Of a stretch of DNA of 64,000 bases, positions 34,384 through 42,653 are shown one piece after another. Below the pieces are notes generated by a model. It did not search any database and had not been told where the DNA came from. It saw nothing but the letters and a program-made list of their open reading frames with translations. Origin of the DNA: CAMCXT01 sp040403315 (GTDB lineage Bacteria; Bacteroidota; Bacteroidia; M30B66); contig JBBAKX010000002.1 in assembly GCA_040403315.1 (NCBI GenBank), forward strand, positions 1 to 64,000. The letters are read 5' to 3'. The position numbers and the translations under genes were made by a program. How positions within the stretch are numbered: position 1 is the stretch's first letter; each line of letters begins with the position of its first letter.

Positions 34384-34880
34384 TGCATTCTGCGAAATAT
34401 TGGATTGAGAAACTTCGAATGACAGCACATCCCGAAGGTGGATGGTTCACCGAAACTTTTCGAGATACTAGAATGGTAACAGCCGAAAACCTGAAAGGTG
34501 AATTGAAAACCTATTCAGCTTCTACTGCAATTTACTTTTTGTTAGACGACCAAGCATTTTCTGCATTTCACCGAATCGGCGCTGCAGAAGTTTGGCATTT
34601 TTATGCTGGAACTGGAATCACCATTTATTCTATCGACCAAAATGGAAATCTGCAAACCGTTGATTTGGGTTCCGATACAGATAACGGACAAGTTCTAACA
34701 ACCACGATCCCTGCTGGAGTGTGGTTTGCCTCGAAAGTGAATCAAAAAGAAGGCTATGCACTTTGTGGATGCACTGTAGCTCCCGGATTCGAATTTTCTG
34801 AATTTGAACTTGCTAGAAAAAACGACCTCCTTGTAAAGTTTCCACAGCATGAAAAAGTAATTGTCGATTTAACACTTTGA
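34380..34880 (+). CDS. DUF985 cupin protein
   Basis: A 166-residue cupin (Cupin_5/DUF985). The start is the ATG at 34380, which overlaps the TGA of the previous gene. Motifs: YWIEKLRMTAHPEGGWFTET, STAIYFLLDDQAFSAFHRIG, EVWHFYAGTGITIYSIDQNG, TTIPAGVWFASKV and CTVAPGFEFSEFELARK. The motif order is standard for the family, which has a double-stranded beta-helix fold. Function unknown. Coupling to a T9SS cargo gene is probably incidental. Confidence 0.88.
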   Translation: MMHSAKYWIEKLRMTAHPEGGWFTETFRDTRMVTAENLKGELKTYSASTAIYFLLDDQAFSAFHRIGAAEVWHFYAGTGITIYSIDQNGNLQTVDLGSDTDNGQVLTTTIPAGVWFASKVNQKEGYALCGCTVAPGFEFSEFELARKNDLLVKFPQHEKVIVDLTL

Positions 34881-34931
34881 TAATTAACATTTTTTTCTTC
34901 TTAGGCTGCTGAACCAAGTCTTTCTATCCAC

Positions 34932-34939
34932 TACCTTTG
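34932..34939 (+). promoter_or_regulatory. Candidate -7 box of the acyl-CoA dehydrogenase gene
   Basis: TACCTTTG fits TAnnTTTG, 22 bp before the ATG at 34962. No clear -33 element. Confidence 0.4.
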
Positions 34940-34961
34940 CCGCGTTTTCTGAAATAATACT

Positions 34962-36101
34962 ATGGAATTTAGCGAGAATGAAAATCAGCGGATGATCCGC
35001 GAAATGATAAGAGATTTTGGAGATAAACATATCCGTCCAAAAATGATGGAATGGGACGAAAGTCAGTATTTCCCAAGAGAAGTTTTCACCAAATTAGGTG
35101 AACTAGGATTAATGGGTGTTTTGGTTCCAGAAGAATACGGTGGATCAGGATTCGGTTATTTCGAATATGTTACAGCCATTACCGAATTAGGGAAGGTTTG
35201 TGGTTCTATCGCACTTTCGATGGCTGCTCACAACTCACTCTGCACAGGTCATATTCTTGCTTTCGCAAACGAAGAGCAGAAAAGAAAATACCTGCCAAAA
35301 TTGGCAAGTGCTGAATGGATTGGTGCTTGGGGACTTACCGAAGCCAATACAGGTTCCGATGCAATGCGCATGAAATGTGTTGCCCAAGAAGATGGCGACT
35401 ACTACATATTAAATGGAACCAAAAACTGGATTACCCATGGAATCAGTGGTGACGTAGTCGTTGTTTTAGCAAGAACTGGCGAATTGCTAGATTCTCGCGG
35501 AATTACTGCCTTCGTTATCGAACGTGGAACTCCAGGTTTTTCTGCTGGAAAGAAAGAGAACAAACTCGGCATGCGTGCATCTGAAACTGCCGAATTAATT
35601 TTCGACAATTGCCGCATCCCCAAAGATCAAGTCTTAGGAAAAGTAGGTGATGGATTCATTCAAGCCATGAAAGTGCTTGATGGTGGTAGAATTTCTATTG
35701 CCGCTCTTTCTTTAGGAATTGGAAAAGGTGCTTTAGAAGCTTCTATTCGTTATTCTAAAGAGCGTCAGCAGTTCGGTCAACCAATCGCAAATTTCCAAGG
35801 CATTAGCTTCAAGATTGCCGATATGAGCACGAAATATGAAGCTTCTGAATTGCTTACAATGCGCGCCGCAGATTTGAAAAACCGTGGCGAAAAAGTAACC
35901 ACCGAATCGGCAATGGCGAAACTGTATGCTTCAGAGATGTGTGTGTATGTTTCCACTGAAGCGGTTCAAATTCATGGAGGTTACGGCTACACCAAGGATT
36001 TCCCAGTTGAGAAGTTTTACAGGGATTCAAAACTTTGCACAATTGGAGAAGGAACATCAGAGATTCAAAAACTCGTGATTGCAAAAAATATTTTGAGCTG
36101 A
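34962..36101 (+). CDS. Acyl-CoA dehydrogenase
   Basis: FAD-dependent alpha,beta-dehydrogenation of an acyl-CoA. The 379-residue length and all three domains are standard: an N-terminal helical domain, a middle beta-domain with WGLTEANTGSDAMRMKCVA and ILNGTKNWITHG, and a C-terminal helical domain with RQQFGQPIANFQGISF and VQIHGGYGYTKDFPVEKFYR. The catalytic Glu is about E363 in TIGEGTSEIQKLVIAKNIL, the short/medium-chain and butyryl-CoA dehydrogenase position. Chain-length preference cannot be set from sequence alone. A terminator follows the gene. Confidence 0.93.
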   Translation: MEFSENENQRMIREMIRDFGDKHIRPKMMEWDESQYFPREVFTKLGELGLMGVLVPEEYGGSGFGYFEYVTAITELGKVCGSIALSMAAHNSLCTGHILAFANEEQKRKYLPKLASAEWIGAWGLTEANTGSDAMRMKCVAQEDGDYYILNGTKNWITHGISGDVVVVLARTGELLDSRGITAFVIERGTPGFSAGKKENKLGMRASETAELIFDNCRIPKDQVLGKVGDGFIQAMKVLDGGRISIAALSLGIGKGALEASIRYSKERQQFGQPIANFQGISFKIADMSTKYEASELLTMRAADLKNRGEKVTTESAMAKLYASEMCVYVSTEAVQIHGGYGYTKDFPVEKFYRDSKLCTIGEGTSEIQKLVIAKNILS

Positions 36102-36124
36102 TTTTCAAATTTCATTTCAGTTTC

Positions 36125-36160
36125 ATCGCAGGTTATCTAGAATAGCCTGCGATTTTTTTT
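36125..36160 (+). terminator. Rho-independent terminator after the acyl-CoA dehydrogenase gene
   Basis: ATCGCAGGTTAT (36125-36136) pairs with ATAGCCTGCGAT (one G-U) across a 4-5 nt loop, followed by eight T. Confidence 0.93.
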
Positions 36161-36201
36161 GTCCTAAACTCAAAACCCATTTGACCGCCATATGCATTTT
36201 C

Positions 36202-36223
36202 ATGTAACCTTCTAAGGTTACAT
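36202..36223. promoter_or_regulatory. 22-bp palindrome, possible operator
   Basis: Arms ATGTAACCTT and AAGGTTACAT are perfect inverted repeats around a CT centre, about 210 bp upstream of the PKD gene. Size and symmetry suit a dimeric regulator; the regulator is unknown. The stem has no T-run, so it is unlikely to be a terminator. Confidence 0.45.
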
Positions 36224-36433
36224 CAATTTTGCATTTTATGTAATCCGATTTATTCATGGCATTGTTAAATTCATATCAATCTAATTACGTAATAATCTGT
36301 ATTTTATAAATTATCGAGATAGAATCTAGCAAAACTTGCCATTCTTTCCTTACATCGCTGAGTTCCTTGATATTGTTGGATAAATCAAAAAAATAGACCG
36401 AAGTAGGTTTGCTGAGCATCATCATGTACTTTT

Positions 36434-37153
36434 ATGAAAGCAACTTTACATCCTCTATTTGCAGCACTCTTTGTTGTGCTGTCACTTTCTCAAGTAGCAA
36501 AAGCTCAAACAGAAGCCCTAGCTGGAGAACCTATCGCATATGGTCAAACTGTTCCAGGTTATGATTTGCTCAGTGAACTTTCTGAAGATTACAGATCATC
36601 AGGTTCAGTAAAAACCAAGAAAAACACTGATCTTGAAATCAAAGCTTCTCGAATCCATGTGGACCTGAACAATGAGCAGGAAGTCGAATTCTCTGCCCGA
36701 ACAGGTTGGGCGAAAGACTTCTTTTGGAAATTCGGCGACGGCAAATCTTTAAGTGGTTTCCAACATGTAAAGCATAAATTCGATAAAGCTGGAACCTATC
36801 AAGTAACTTTACTTGCCAGCAACGATGAAGAAACGGTTAAGAAAACCTTAGAAATCGTCGTTGTAGATTCTAGAAAGCCTCTCGAATTGGAAGAAATGGA
36901 ACACTATATTGTTTTCCCACACGACAACAGGCTCGAGGCTGATATTCAACTGCGGCTGCCCAAACGAGAAAAGAAACTGGTATTTCAAGTACAAGACGTT
37001 GAAGGGCATCAAGTTTTCGAATACTCTCTTGGCAGAGTGCGCAAAAATGAACAAGTACGGGTCGACTTGAAAAACCTTCCAGATGGTAAATACTACGCGG
37101 TACTAAAAGGAAGAAAATACAGCTTGGTTTCGAGGCTATCCGTTATGCGGTAA
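36434..37153 (+). CDS. Exported PKD-domain protein
   Basis: A 239-residue protein with a signal peptide (MKATLHPLFAALFVVLSLSQ, cleaved near VAKAQ). A single PKD domain spans ~80-150: EVEFSARTGWAKDFFWKFGD, GKSLSGFQHVKHKFDKAGTY, VTLLASNDEETVKKTLEIVV. The C-terminal ~85 residues form another beta-rich domain (YIVFPHDNRLEADIQLRLPK, LPDGKYYAVLKGRKYSLVSR) that resembles the fold of a type A sorting domain but lacks a clear YPNP motif. The role is probably structural or adhesive at the cell surface. It is convergent with the next gene, whose stop immediately follows. Confidence 0.8.
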   Translation: MKATLHPLFAALFVVLSLSQVAKAQTEALAGEPIAYGQTVPGYDLLSELSEDYRSSGSVKTKKNTDLEIKASRIHVDLNNEQEVEFSARTGWAKDFFWKFGDGKSLSGFQHVKHKFDKAGTYQVTLLASNDEETVKKTLEIVVVDSRKPLELEEMEHYIVFPHDNRLEADIQLRLPKREKKLVFQVQDVEGHQVFEYSLGRVRKNEQVRVDLKNLPDGKYYAVLKGRKYSLVSRLSVMR

Positions 37154-37927
37154 CTAACGGCTGAGTTTTTCGTTTACGCCCATGCCAAAAAGAGCATAAT
37201 CGAATTTCACTGGATCAACAGGATCGATTTTTTTGAGGAATTCAGTGAGCTCTTCCACTGCACGCCAATCGTCTTGCGTTCTATTCAAGATGCCCAATTT
37301 ACGAGCAACTCCGCCCGAATGAACATCCAATGGGATCATCAATTGCGCAGATGTAAATGAATCCCAAATACCAAAGTCAATTTTCCTTTGGTCTTTCCTC
37401 ACCATCCAACGAAGAAACATGTTGATTCTTTTAGCTGCTGATCCAGCCGAAGGATCGGCCAAGTGCTTTGAAGTACCAACCGGAACTTCTGCGTCCAACA
37501 TAGCTTTTCGGAAGTTTACGATCGACTGAAAAACTCTTCCATCTGCCGCTCTAAACATCGATTCCAAACTTTGCTTTTGTCGGTATATTTCGCCTAACCT
37601 TCCAATAAAAAATTTGCAATCGTTTCCATTGAAGGTTCGATGTACAAAATCGTTAAACCGTTGAAGTTCTTTTTCGGAATGATCGAGGATGAAATCATGT
37701 GGTGAATCATCCATCCTTTTAACCATTTCTCTAGCATTTCTAATCAACGTTTTCCGTTGTCCCCAAGAAATAATGGCAGTTAAAATCCCTGAAATTTCAA
37801 TGTCTTCTTTCTTTACAAATAGATGCGGGATGCTAATCGGATCATCTTCGATAAAGGTGAGTCTATTGTATAAATCAGCTTTCTCTTCAAGGATTTCAGC
37901 GATTTCCTGAAAGCGATCATTCTTCAT
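37154..37927 (-). CDS. TIGR02757 (DUF2400) family protein
   Basis: A 257-residue cytoplasmic protein starting at 37927 (MKNDRFQEIAEILEEKADLY). Family-like segments: DPISIPHLFVKKEDIEISGI, LTAIISWGQRKTLIRNAREM, KRINMFLRWMVRKDQRKIDF, GIWDSFTSAQLMIPLDVHSG and KFDYALFGMGVN at the C-terminus. The family's helical architecture recalls HhH base-excision glycosylases (the RxxLRWMVR and PLDVHxG positions), but no activity is established. The gene overlaps the upstream gene by 11 bp, so the pair is one operon. Confidence 0.87.
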   Translation of the reverse strand: MKNDRFQEIAEILEEKADLYNRLTFIEDDPISIPHLFVKKEDIEISGILTAIISWGQRKTLIRNAREMVKRMDDSPHDFILDHSEKELQRFNDFVHRTFNGNDCKFFIGRLGEIYRQKQSLESMFRAADGRVFQSIVNFRKAMLDAEVPVGTSKHLADPSAGSAAKRINMFLRWMVRKDQRKIDFGIWDSFTSAQLMIPLDVHSGGVARKLGILNRTQDDWRAVEELTEFLKKIDPVDPVKFDYALFGMGVNEKLSR

Positions 37928-38528
37928 TTTCTTCCGAAAAATCGATACCACCTAAAACATCCCAAGCAGATGGCTCTGGTGCATTTGGAAGCTGATTGAT
38001 TGCTTCTATTAAATTGTTGATCAAATCGTCAAAAAGCAAAGCTAAAGGCTCTTCTTGCTCATCTTTCATTCTAAAAAATACTCGATCGATTGTATTTTCC
38101 CAAACCGACAAAATTACTTCACCAGAAATTGAATCGGAACTTTGTTCGTTTAGGCGTTCAATAATTACTTTTTGAAGCCATTCATCCTCAGGTTCTGCAA
38201 CCCATAAAATACTATAAGATTCTCCAAAAACGGTAGCATCGTCTGCTTCATTTAGCAAAGCAGATGGCATGGTATCGAATTGATAATCCTGTGCTTTAAT
38301 TTCCTCAGGCGAAAATCTGTAACCAGCGTATTCCTTCGCTTCCCGGGTGTTTTGCAAAACTGGCTTTGGAATTTTCAACAACAAATCTTCCATATTCATC
38401 GACCAGTGCGCTTCTTCAAAACTAGTCATTTGATATCCTTTCCCTGGAACAAACTGTGTAACTGCATTTTTTACAAGGGCATACCCCGGAAGTTGCTTAT
38501 CTGTAAGGTATTGAAGAAATGGTGTCAT
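37917..38528 (-). CDS. Conserved hypothetical acidic protein
   Basis: Not recognised. The start at 38528 (MTPFLQYLTDKQLPGYALVK) gives 203 residues; the frame continues to 38609 but the extra part overlaps the promoter region. The protein is acidic with no signal peptide or membrane helix. It has a helical middle (VIIERLNEQSSDSISGEVIL), a possible amphipathic region (LALLFDDLINNLIEAINQLP) and a short C-terminal motif AWDVLGGIDFSEENEE. It is translationally coupled to the TIGR02757 gene. Confidence 0.72.
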   Translation of the reverse strand: MTPFLQYLTDKQLPGYALVKNAVTQFVPGKGYQMTSFEEAHWSMNMEDLLLKIPKPVLQNTREAKEYAGYRFSPEEIKAQDYQFDTMPSALLNEADDATVFGESYSILWVAEPEDEWLQKVIIERLNEQSSDSISGEVILSVWENTIDRVFFRMKDEQEEPLALLFDDLINNLIEAINQLPNAPEPSAWDVLGGIDFSEENEE

Positions 38529-38769
38529 GAATTTATTTTTCCGGCAAGATATAAAAGGTTGGACTTGAATTAAAGGATCAATTAGTGGTTTTGTGGTTCT
38601 GACATTCAATGTTCATCTAAGTCTAAATGCTTTGAAATTGATTGAAAATTCAACAAGTTGAAGTATTTGTTTCATTAACAACAATGCATTGTCGAAAACG
38701 TTATTCACTCTATTTAATTCTATCCGAAAATGGTCTGATCTTTGTGAAAATCACGAAAATCAAAATCGC

Positions 38770-39588
38770 ATGAAACGATTTATACGAATTTCCATTTTAA
38801 GCTTGATTTTACTGCCTTTGCAATTAGTTGTAGCGCAGAATTCAATTTGGAACGACAATTTTGAAAGCTATCCTGGAACAGGCAGCATTCCAACCAATTT
38901 TGGAGGTGGAATGCGGGTTTATTCTAACCATGGAACTTCAGCTTCCAAAGCATTAACTATCCAATTTTCACCATTCAAAACTTCCGATTCTACAATTACC
39001 ACTGTAATTGGTCCGATTGTACAAGGAACGAATTTTACTTTTGATTATCGTTTCGTGTCTTACATCGCTGGTTCAGCCTTTAATGGTTACACAATCAACA
39101 CCGATAAAGTTGAGGTTTTCGCTGCCATCGATGGAAGTAACAATTTCGGTAGTCCACTGCTAACTATCAATTCCTCAAATCATATCTCAGCACTTGAGTA
39201 CGCTAGTAAATCTGTTGATCTAAGTGCTTTTGCAGGTGAAAACATCCAAATAAAGGTTAGAGGCATTCGCGGCAATTCATCAGATTATTGGTTAGATATC
39301 GACAACTTCAATGTTCAAACAGGTACAAGCAGCATCGGTCAAAACGCAATTCCTGAATTTAGCATCTACCCTAATCCATCAACAGAAAAAACAGTAAGTA
39401 TTCAATTGTCGGAGCCTATGTTTGGCGGCAAACTAGAATTACACAACATGTTAGGCACTGTGGTTTTCAAAAAGACAATCAATCAATCCAAAATAGATCT
39501 TGATGTAGACCATCTTCCACGCGGAATTTATTATGTTAAGCTTGACAATGGAAAGAAACAAGTCCTCAAAAAATTGGTTCTTCGATAA
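38770..39588 (+). CDS. Secreted protein with jelly-roll-like domain and type A T9SS sorting domain
   Basis: The start at 38770 (MKRFIRISILSLILLPLQLV) gives the signal peptide and 272 residues; the frame to 38689 adds a non-signal leader. Residues ~25-185 look like a choice-of-anchor or cleaved-adhesin jelly-roll: SIWNDNFESYPGTGSIPTNF, TNFTFDYRFVSYIAG, and IKVRGIRGNSSDYWLDIDNF. The last ~80 residues are a type A sorting domain (FSIYPNPSTEKTVSIQLSEP, LELHNMLGTVVFKK, LPRGIYYVKLDNGKKQVLKK, LVLR). T9SS export is predicted. A strong terminator lies 18 bp after the stop. Confidence 0.88.
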   Translation: MKRFIRISILSLILLPLQLVVAQNSIWNDNFESYPGTGSIPTNFGGGMRVYSNHGTSASKALTIQFSPFKTSDSTITTVIGPIVQGTNFTFDYRFVSYIAGSAFNGYTINTDKVEVFAAIDGSNNFGSPLLTINSSNHISALEYASKSVDLSAFAGENIQIKVRGIRGNSSDYWLDIDNFNVQTGTSSIGQNAIPEFSIYPNPSTEKTVSIQLSEPMFGGKLELHNMLGTVVFKKTINQSKIDLDVDHLPRGIYYVKLDNGKKQVLKKLVLR

Positions 39589-39606
39589 CTACATTATTAA
39601 ATGCAA

Positions 39607-39648
39607 AAGCGGCCTGATCATACCCCCTGATCAGGCCGCTTCGTTTTT
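39607..39648 (+). terminator. Rho-independent terminator, 14-bp stem
   Basis: AAGCGGCCTGATCA (39607-39620) and TGATCAGGCCGCTT (39628-39641) form a perfect stem with a CCCCC-containing loop, followed by a short T-run (39644-39648). It ends the T9SS cargo gene. Confidence 0.93.
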
Positions 39649-39985
39649 AGCGTTTTAGATTCGGCACTTCTGAATAATTAGAAAAATAATCTAACATATC
39701 GAAGTGTGAAAATGAGCCGTTTTCCCATCGAACTCAAATTCGTTACAAACGATTTCATTATTTAATTTATGTGTGTGTGTATTAATTTTATTTAATTCAA
39801 TAAACGGGCTCAAAGAAGCAATGTTGCATCATATGTGAACTATTTATTACATTAAAGTTAACTTATTAAATACACTGATTTTCAATCAACTAATTGGGTT
39901 TATCAACACATTTATTCACTTTATCTGCTCATTATTTTTATCTCCAAATCGAGCTGTAAATCCCCTGAAGCGCTCAAAATTGGTC

Positions 39986-39993
39986 TATATTTG
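39986..39993 (+). promoter_or_regulatory. Candidate -7 box of gatB
   Basis: TATATTTG fits TAnnTTTG, 28 bp before the gatB ATG at 40022. No clear -33 element. Confidence 0.45.
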
Positions 39994-40021
39994 AAGCCGG
40001 AGACAATTCCAAATTTTTCGC

Positions 40022-41470
40022 ATGAATTCAAATCAGTACGAATCAGTTATCGGGCTCGAAGTCCATATACAGCTGTTAACTAAAAGTAAAGCATATGCAT
40101 CCGATCCTGCAACTTTCGGTTCGCATCCAAACTCCAACATCAGCGTAATTACACTCGGTCACCCAGGAACATTGCCCAAGGTGAACAAACGTTCGATTGA
40201 GTTTGCAGTAAAGCTCGGACTAGCTTGTGGGTGCAGCATCACACGTGAGAATCAATTTGCTCGTAAAAATTATTTCTACGCCGACTTGCCAAAAGGATAT
40301 CAAATTACCCAAGATAAAACGCCGATTTGCACCGGTGGAACCATTCACATCAAGACAAATTCGGTTGATAAAGACATTAACATCACGCGAATTCACTTGG
40401 AAGAAGATGCTGGAAAAAGCATGCACGATCAAGATCCTTACGATTCGTTGATCGACTTAAATCGCGCTGGAGTTCCGCTTCTCGAGATGGTTTCTGAACC
40501 TGAATTAACTTCAGCTGAGGAAGCAGGAGCGTATTTAACAGAGGTTCGAAAACTGGTTCGCTATCTAGATATCTGCGATGGAAATCTCGAAGAAGGAAGT
40601 ATGCGTTGCGATGCCAATATTTCGGTGCGACTGAAAGGCGATCCCAATCTAGGAACCAAGGTGGAAGTGAAAAACATGAATTCGATTCGAAATGTACAAC
40701 GTGCTATCGATTTCGAAATTCAACGCCAAATCCAAATGTGCGAAACAGGTCAAAGAATCGATCAAGAAACCCGCAGTTTCGATGCGGTAAATGGAAGCAC
40801 CTTCACGCTTAGAAGCAAGGAAAAAGCAAACGATTACCGCTATTTCCCTGAACCTGATATTTGTCCGGTGATTGTTGAACAATCCTACATCGAGAAAATT
40901 CGAAGTGAAATGCCTGCACTTCCGAATGAATTGCACAAGCGCTTTACTCAAGACTTCCAACTTTCAGAATATGATGCAGGTATCCTTACCGAAAACAAAC
41001 AGATTGCACTCTTTTTTAATGAGTTAAGTGGATTAACCAATAATTACAAAGCTGCTGCAAATTGGATCAACGGCCCTGTGAAATCTTGGCTAAATGAAAA
41101 CGGTTTGGAAATCGATAGTTTCCCACTCAAATCTTCTGCTATTGCAGAATTGATCAGTCTAATCGACGCCGGTCAGCTCAACTTCTCCATTGCAAGTCAG
41201 CGGGTATTTCCTGAAATGATCAAAACACCTGAAGTTTCAGCTATCGATATTGCAACATCAAACAATTGGATTCAAGCAAATGATTCTGTTGAATTGCAAG
41301 TTTGGATCGAAGAAGCCATTTCAAAATATCCTAGTAAAGTTGAAGAATACAAGGCAGGAAAAACCGGCCTCATCGGACTTTTCATGGGAGAAGTCATGAA
41401 GATTTCCAAAGGAAAAGCCGATCCAAAAACTTCTAGTCAATTACTTAAAGAAGCACTCGATAAAGCATGA
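40022..41470 (+). CDS. gatB: Asp-tRNA(Asn)/Glu-tRNA(Gln) amidotransferase subunit B
   Basis: Part of GatCAB, which amidates Glu-tRNA(Gln) and/or Asp-tRNA(Asn). The 482-residue protein begins with YESVIGLEVHIQLLTKSKAY, then SVITLGHPGTLPKVNKRSIE, NYFYADLPKGYQITQ, HLEEDAGKSMHD, DLNRAGVPLLEMVSEPELTS, EGSMRCDANISVRLKGD and TRSFDAVNGSTFTLRSKEKA. The C-terminal YqeY-like tail domain is present (SSQLLKEALDKA). gatA and gatC are not in the window. The stop overlaps the start of the next gene by 4 bp. Confidence 0.96.
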   Translation: MNSNQYESVIGLEVHIQLLTKSKAYASDPATFGSHPNSNISVITLGHPGTLPKVNKRSIEFAVKLGLACGCSITRENQFARKNYFYADLPKGYQITQDKTPICTGGTIHIKTNSVDKDINITRIHLEEDAGKSMHDQDPYDSLIDLNRAGVPLLEMVSEPELTSAEEAGAYLTEVRKLVRYLDICDGNLEEGSMRCDANISVRLKGDPNLGTKVEVKNMNSIRNVQRAIDFEIQRQIQMCETGQRIDQETRSFDAVNGSTFTLRSKEKANDYRYFPEPDICPVIVEQSYIEKIRSEMPALPNELHKRFTQDFQLSEYDAGILTENKQIALFFNELSGLTNNYKAAANWINGPVKSWLNENGLEIDSFPLKSSAIAELISLIDAGQLNFSIASQRVFPEMIKTPEVSAIDIATSNNWIQANDSVELQVWIEEAISKYPSKVEEYKAGKTGLIGLFMGEVMKISKGKADPKTSSQLLKEALDKA

Positions 41471-42594
41471 AAACCCTTCAATCAATCAAAACCATCTCCT
41501 TACTGATGTTTGTGTTTGTTGCTGGCCTAACCGCCTGTGGCTCCGACACAGCTAAGAATCCACAACTTTCAGGAACTGTTTCTAAACATGTAAAAATCTG
41601 GTTGTACCTTGAACAAATCAAAGGGAACGACATAGCCACAATCGATTCAACTCAAACCGACGAAAAAGGAAATTTCACCTTTGATAAAAAGGTTAAAGTG
41701 AAAGACTTTTATCGTTTGAAAGTGAGCGCCAACAATATAGTTTTCTTGGTACTTGATCCAAACGAATCTTTGAAATATGTGAATGAAGGGGTTCTGCTTC
41801 AACAAGAATACACATTGGATGGAAGTACAGAAGGCAAATTAACGCTCGAGATTAAATCGATACGTTTGGGCATCAACAATCACCGCGATTCATTAATGCG
41901 CGCCATCAATATCGCACCAGCAGAAGAACGTGGCAAACTGCAAATTTCAATGGAGCAAGGATTTAATGAATTTGTAGCTGCTCAATTGGAAAAAGCCCGA
42001 AAAATAATTCGTGAAAATCCAGACAAAATCTCAACAATTACCGCTGCAGAACTGCTTGATCCTGACCAAGATTTCCCATCATACGAAAGTCTTGCAAATA
42101 GCCTCAAGAAGAATTACCCAGAATCTGGATTTGCACAAGGCTTCATCAATCGCGTAGAGCAAATGAAAGCTACAGCTGTTGGTGCATTAGCTCCTGAAAT
42201 TAATTTGCCAACACCTGATGGGGAAAATATTCCATTGTCTTCGCTCCGCGGAAAAGTGGTGTTGATCGACTTTTGGGCATCTTGGTGCGGGCCATGCAGA
42301 GCAGAAAATCCGAACGTAGTGAAATTGTATCAAGCCAAGAAAGACCAAGGATTCGATGTGTATTCAGTGTCGTTGGATAAAGATAAAAATGCATGGATCA
42401 AAGCCATCGAAAAGGATGGATTGGTTTGGCCTTCACATGTAAGCGATTTGGGCTACTGGAATTCATCGGTGGTGAAACAATACGGATTTCAAGGAATTCC
42501 GTTTACAGTGCTCATCGATAGAGAAGGAAAAATCATTGGTAAAGGTCTTCGTGGGCCATTATTGGAAGAAGCAGTAATCAAAATACTGAATTAA
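41467..42594 (+). CDS. TlpA-like thioredoxin lipoprotein (DUF4369 + AhpC/TSA)
   Basis: A 375-residue lipoprotein: the lipobox is LTAC with Cys24 (start MKTLQSIKTISLLMFVFVAG). An N-terminal DUF4369-like domain (~30-130) has VSKHVKIWLYLEQIKGNDIA and KVKDFYRLKVSANN. A helical linker follows, then a thioredoxin-fold domain from ~235 (GALAPEINLPTPDGENIPLS, LRGKVVLIDFWASWCGPCRA) with active-site C274-G-P-C277 and the cis-Pro loop GIPFTVLIDREGKIIGKGL. It probably reduces disulfides in the periplasm. ATGA overlap couples it to gatB. Confidence 0.92.
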   Translation: MKTLQSIKTISLLMFVFVAGLTACGSDTAKNPQLSGTVSKHVKIWLYLEQIKGNDIATIDSTQTDEKGNFTFDKKVKVKDFYRLKVSANNIVFLVLDPNESLKYVNEGVLLQQEYTLDGSTEGKLTLEIKSIRLGINNHRDSLMRAINIAPAEERGKLQISMEQGFNEFVAAQLEKARKIIRENPDKISTITAAELLDPDQDFPSYESLANSLKKNYPESGFAQGFINRVEQMKATAVGALAPEINLPTPDGENIPLSSLRGKVVLIDFWASWCGPCRAENPNVVKLYQAKKDQGFDVYSVSLDKDKNAWIKAIEKDGLVWPSHVSDLGYWNSSVVKQYGFQGIPFTVLIDREGKIIGKGLRGPLLEEAVIKILN

Positions 42595-42653
42595 CTTTTC
42601 TAGCATTGTAACATTCTAACGGCGCGAATTATTTCAAGCGCAAAAATGTAACT

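Larger units (their letters stand above)
36102..36433. other. Intergenic region with palindrome
   Basis: This 332-bp gap holds the terminator at 36125-36160, a perfect 22-bp palindrome at 36202-36223, and AT-rich sequence. I see no gene in it and no good TAnnTTTG box close to the next start. Confidence 0.7.
39589..40021. other. Intergenic region before gatB
   Basis: This 433-bp gap contains the terminator at 39607-39648, a short TGTGTGTGTG tract near 39770, very AT-rich sequence, and a candidate -7 box TATATTTG at 39986-39993. I see no gene. Confidence 0.7.
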
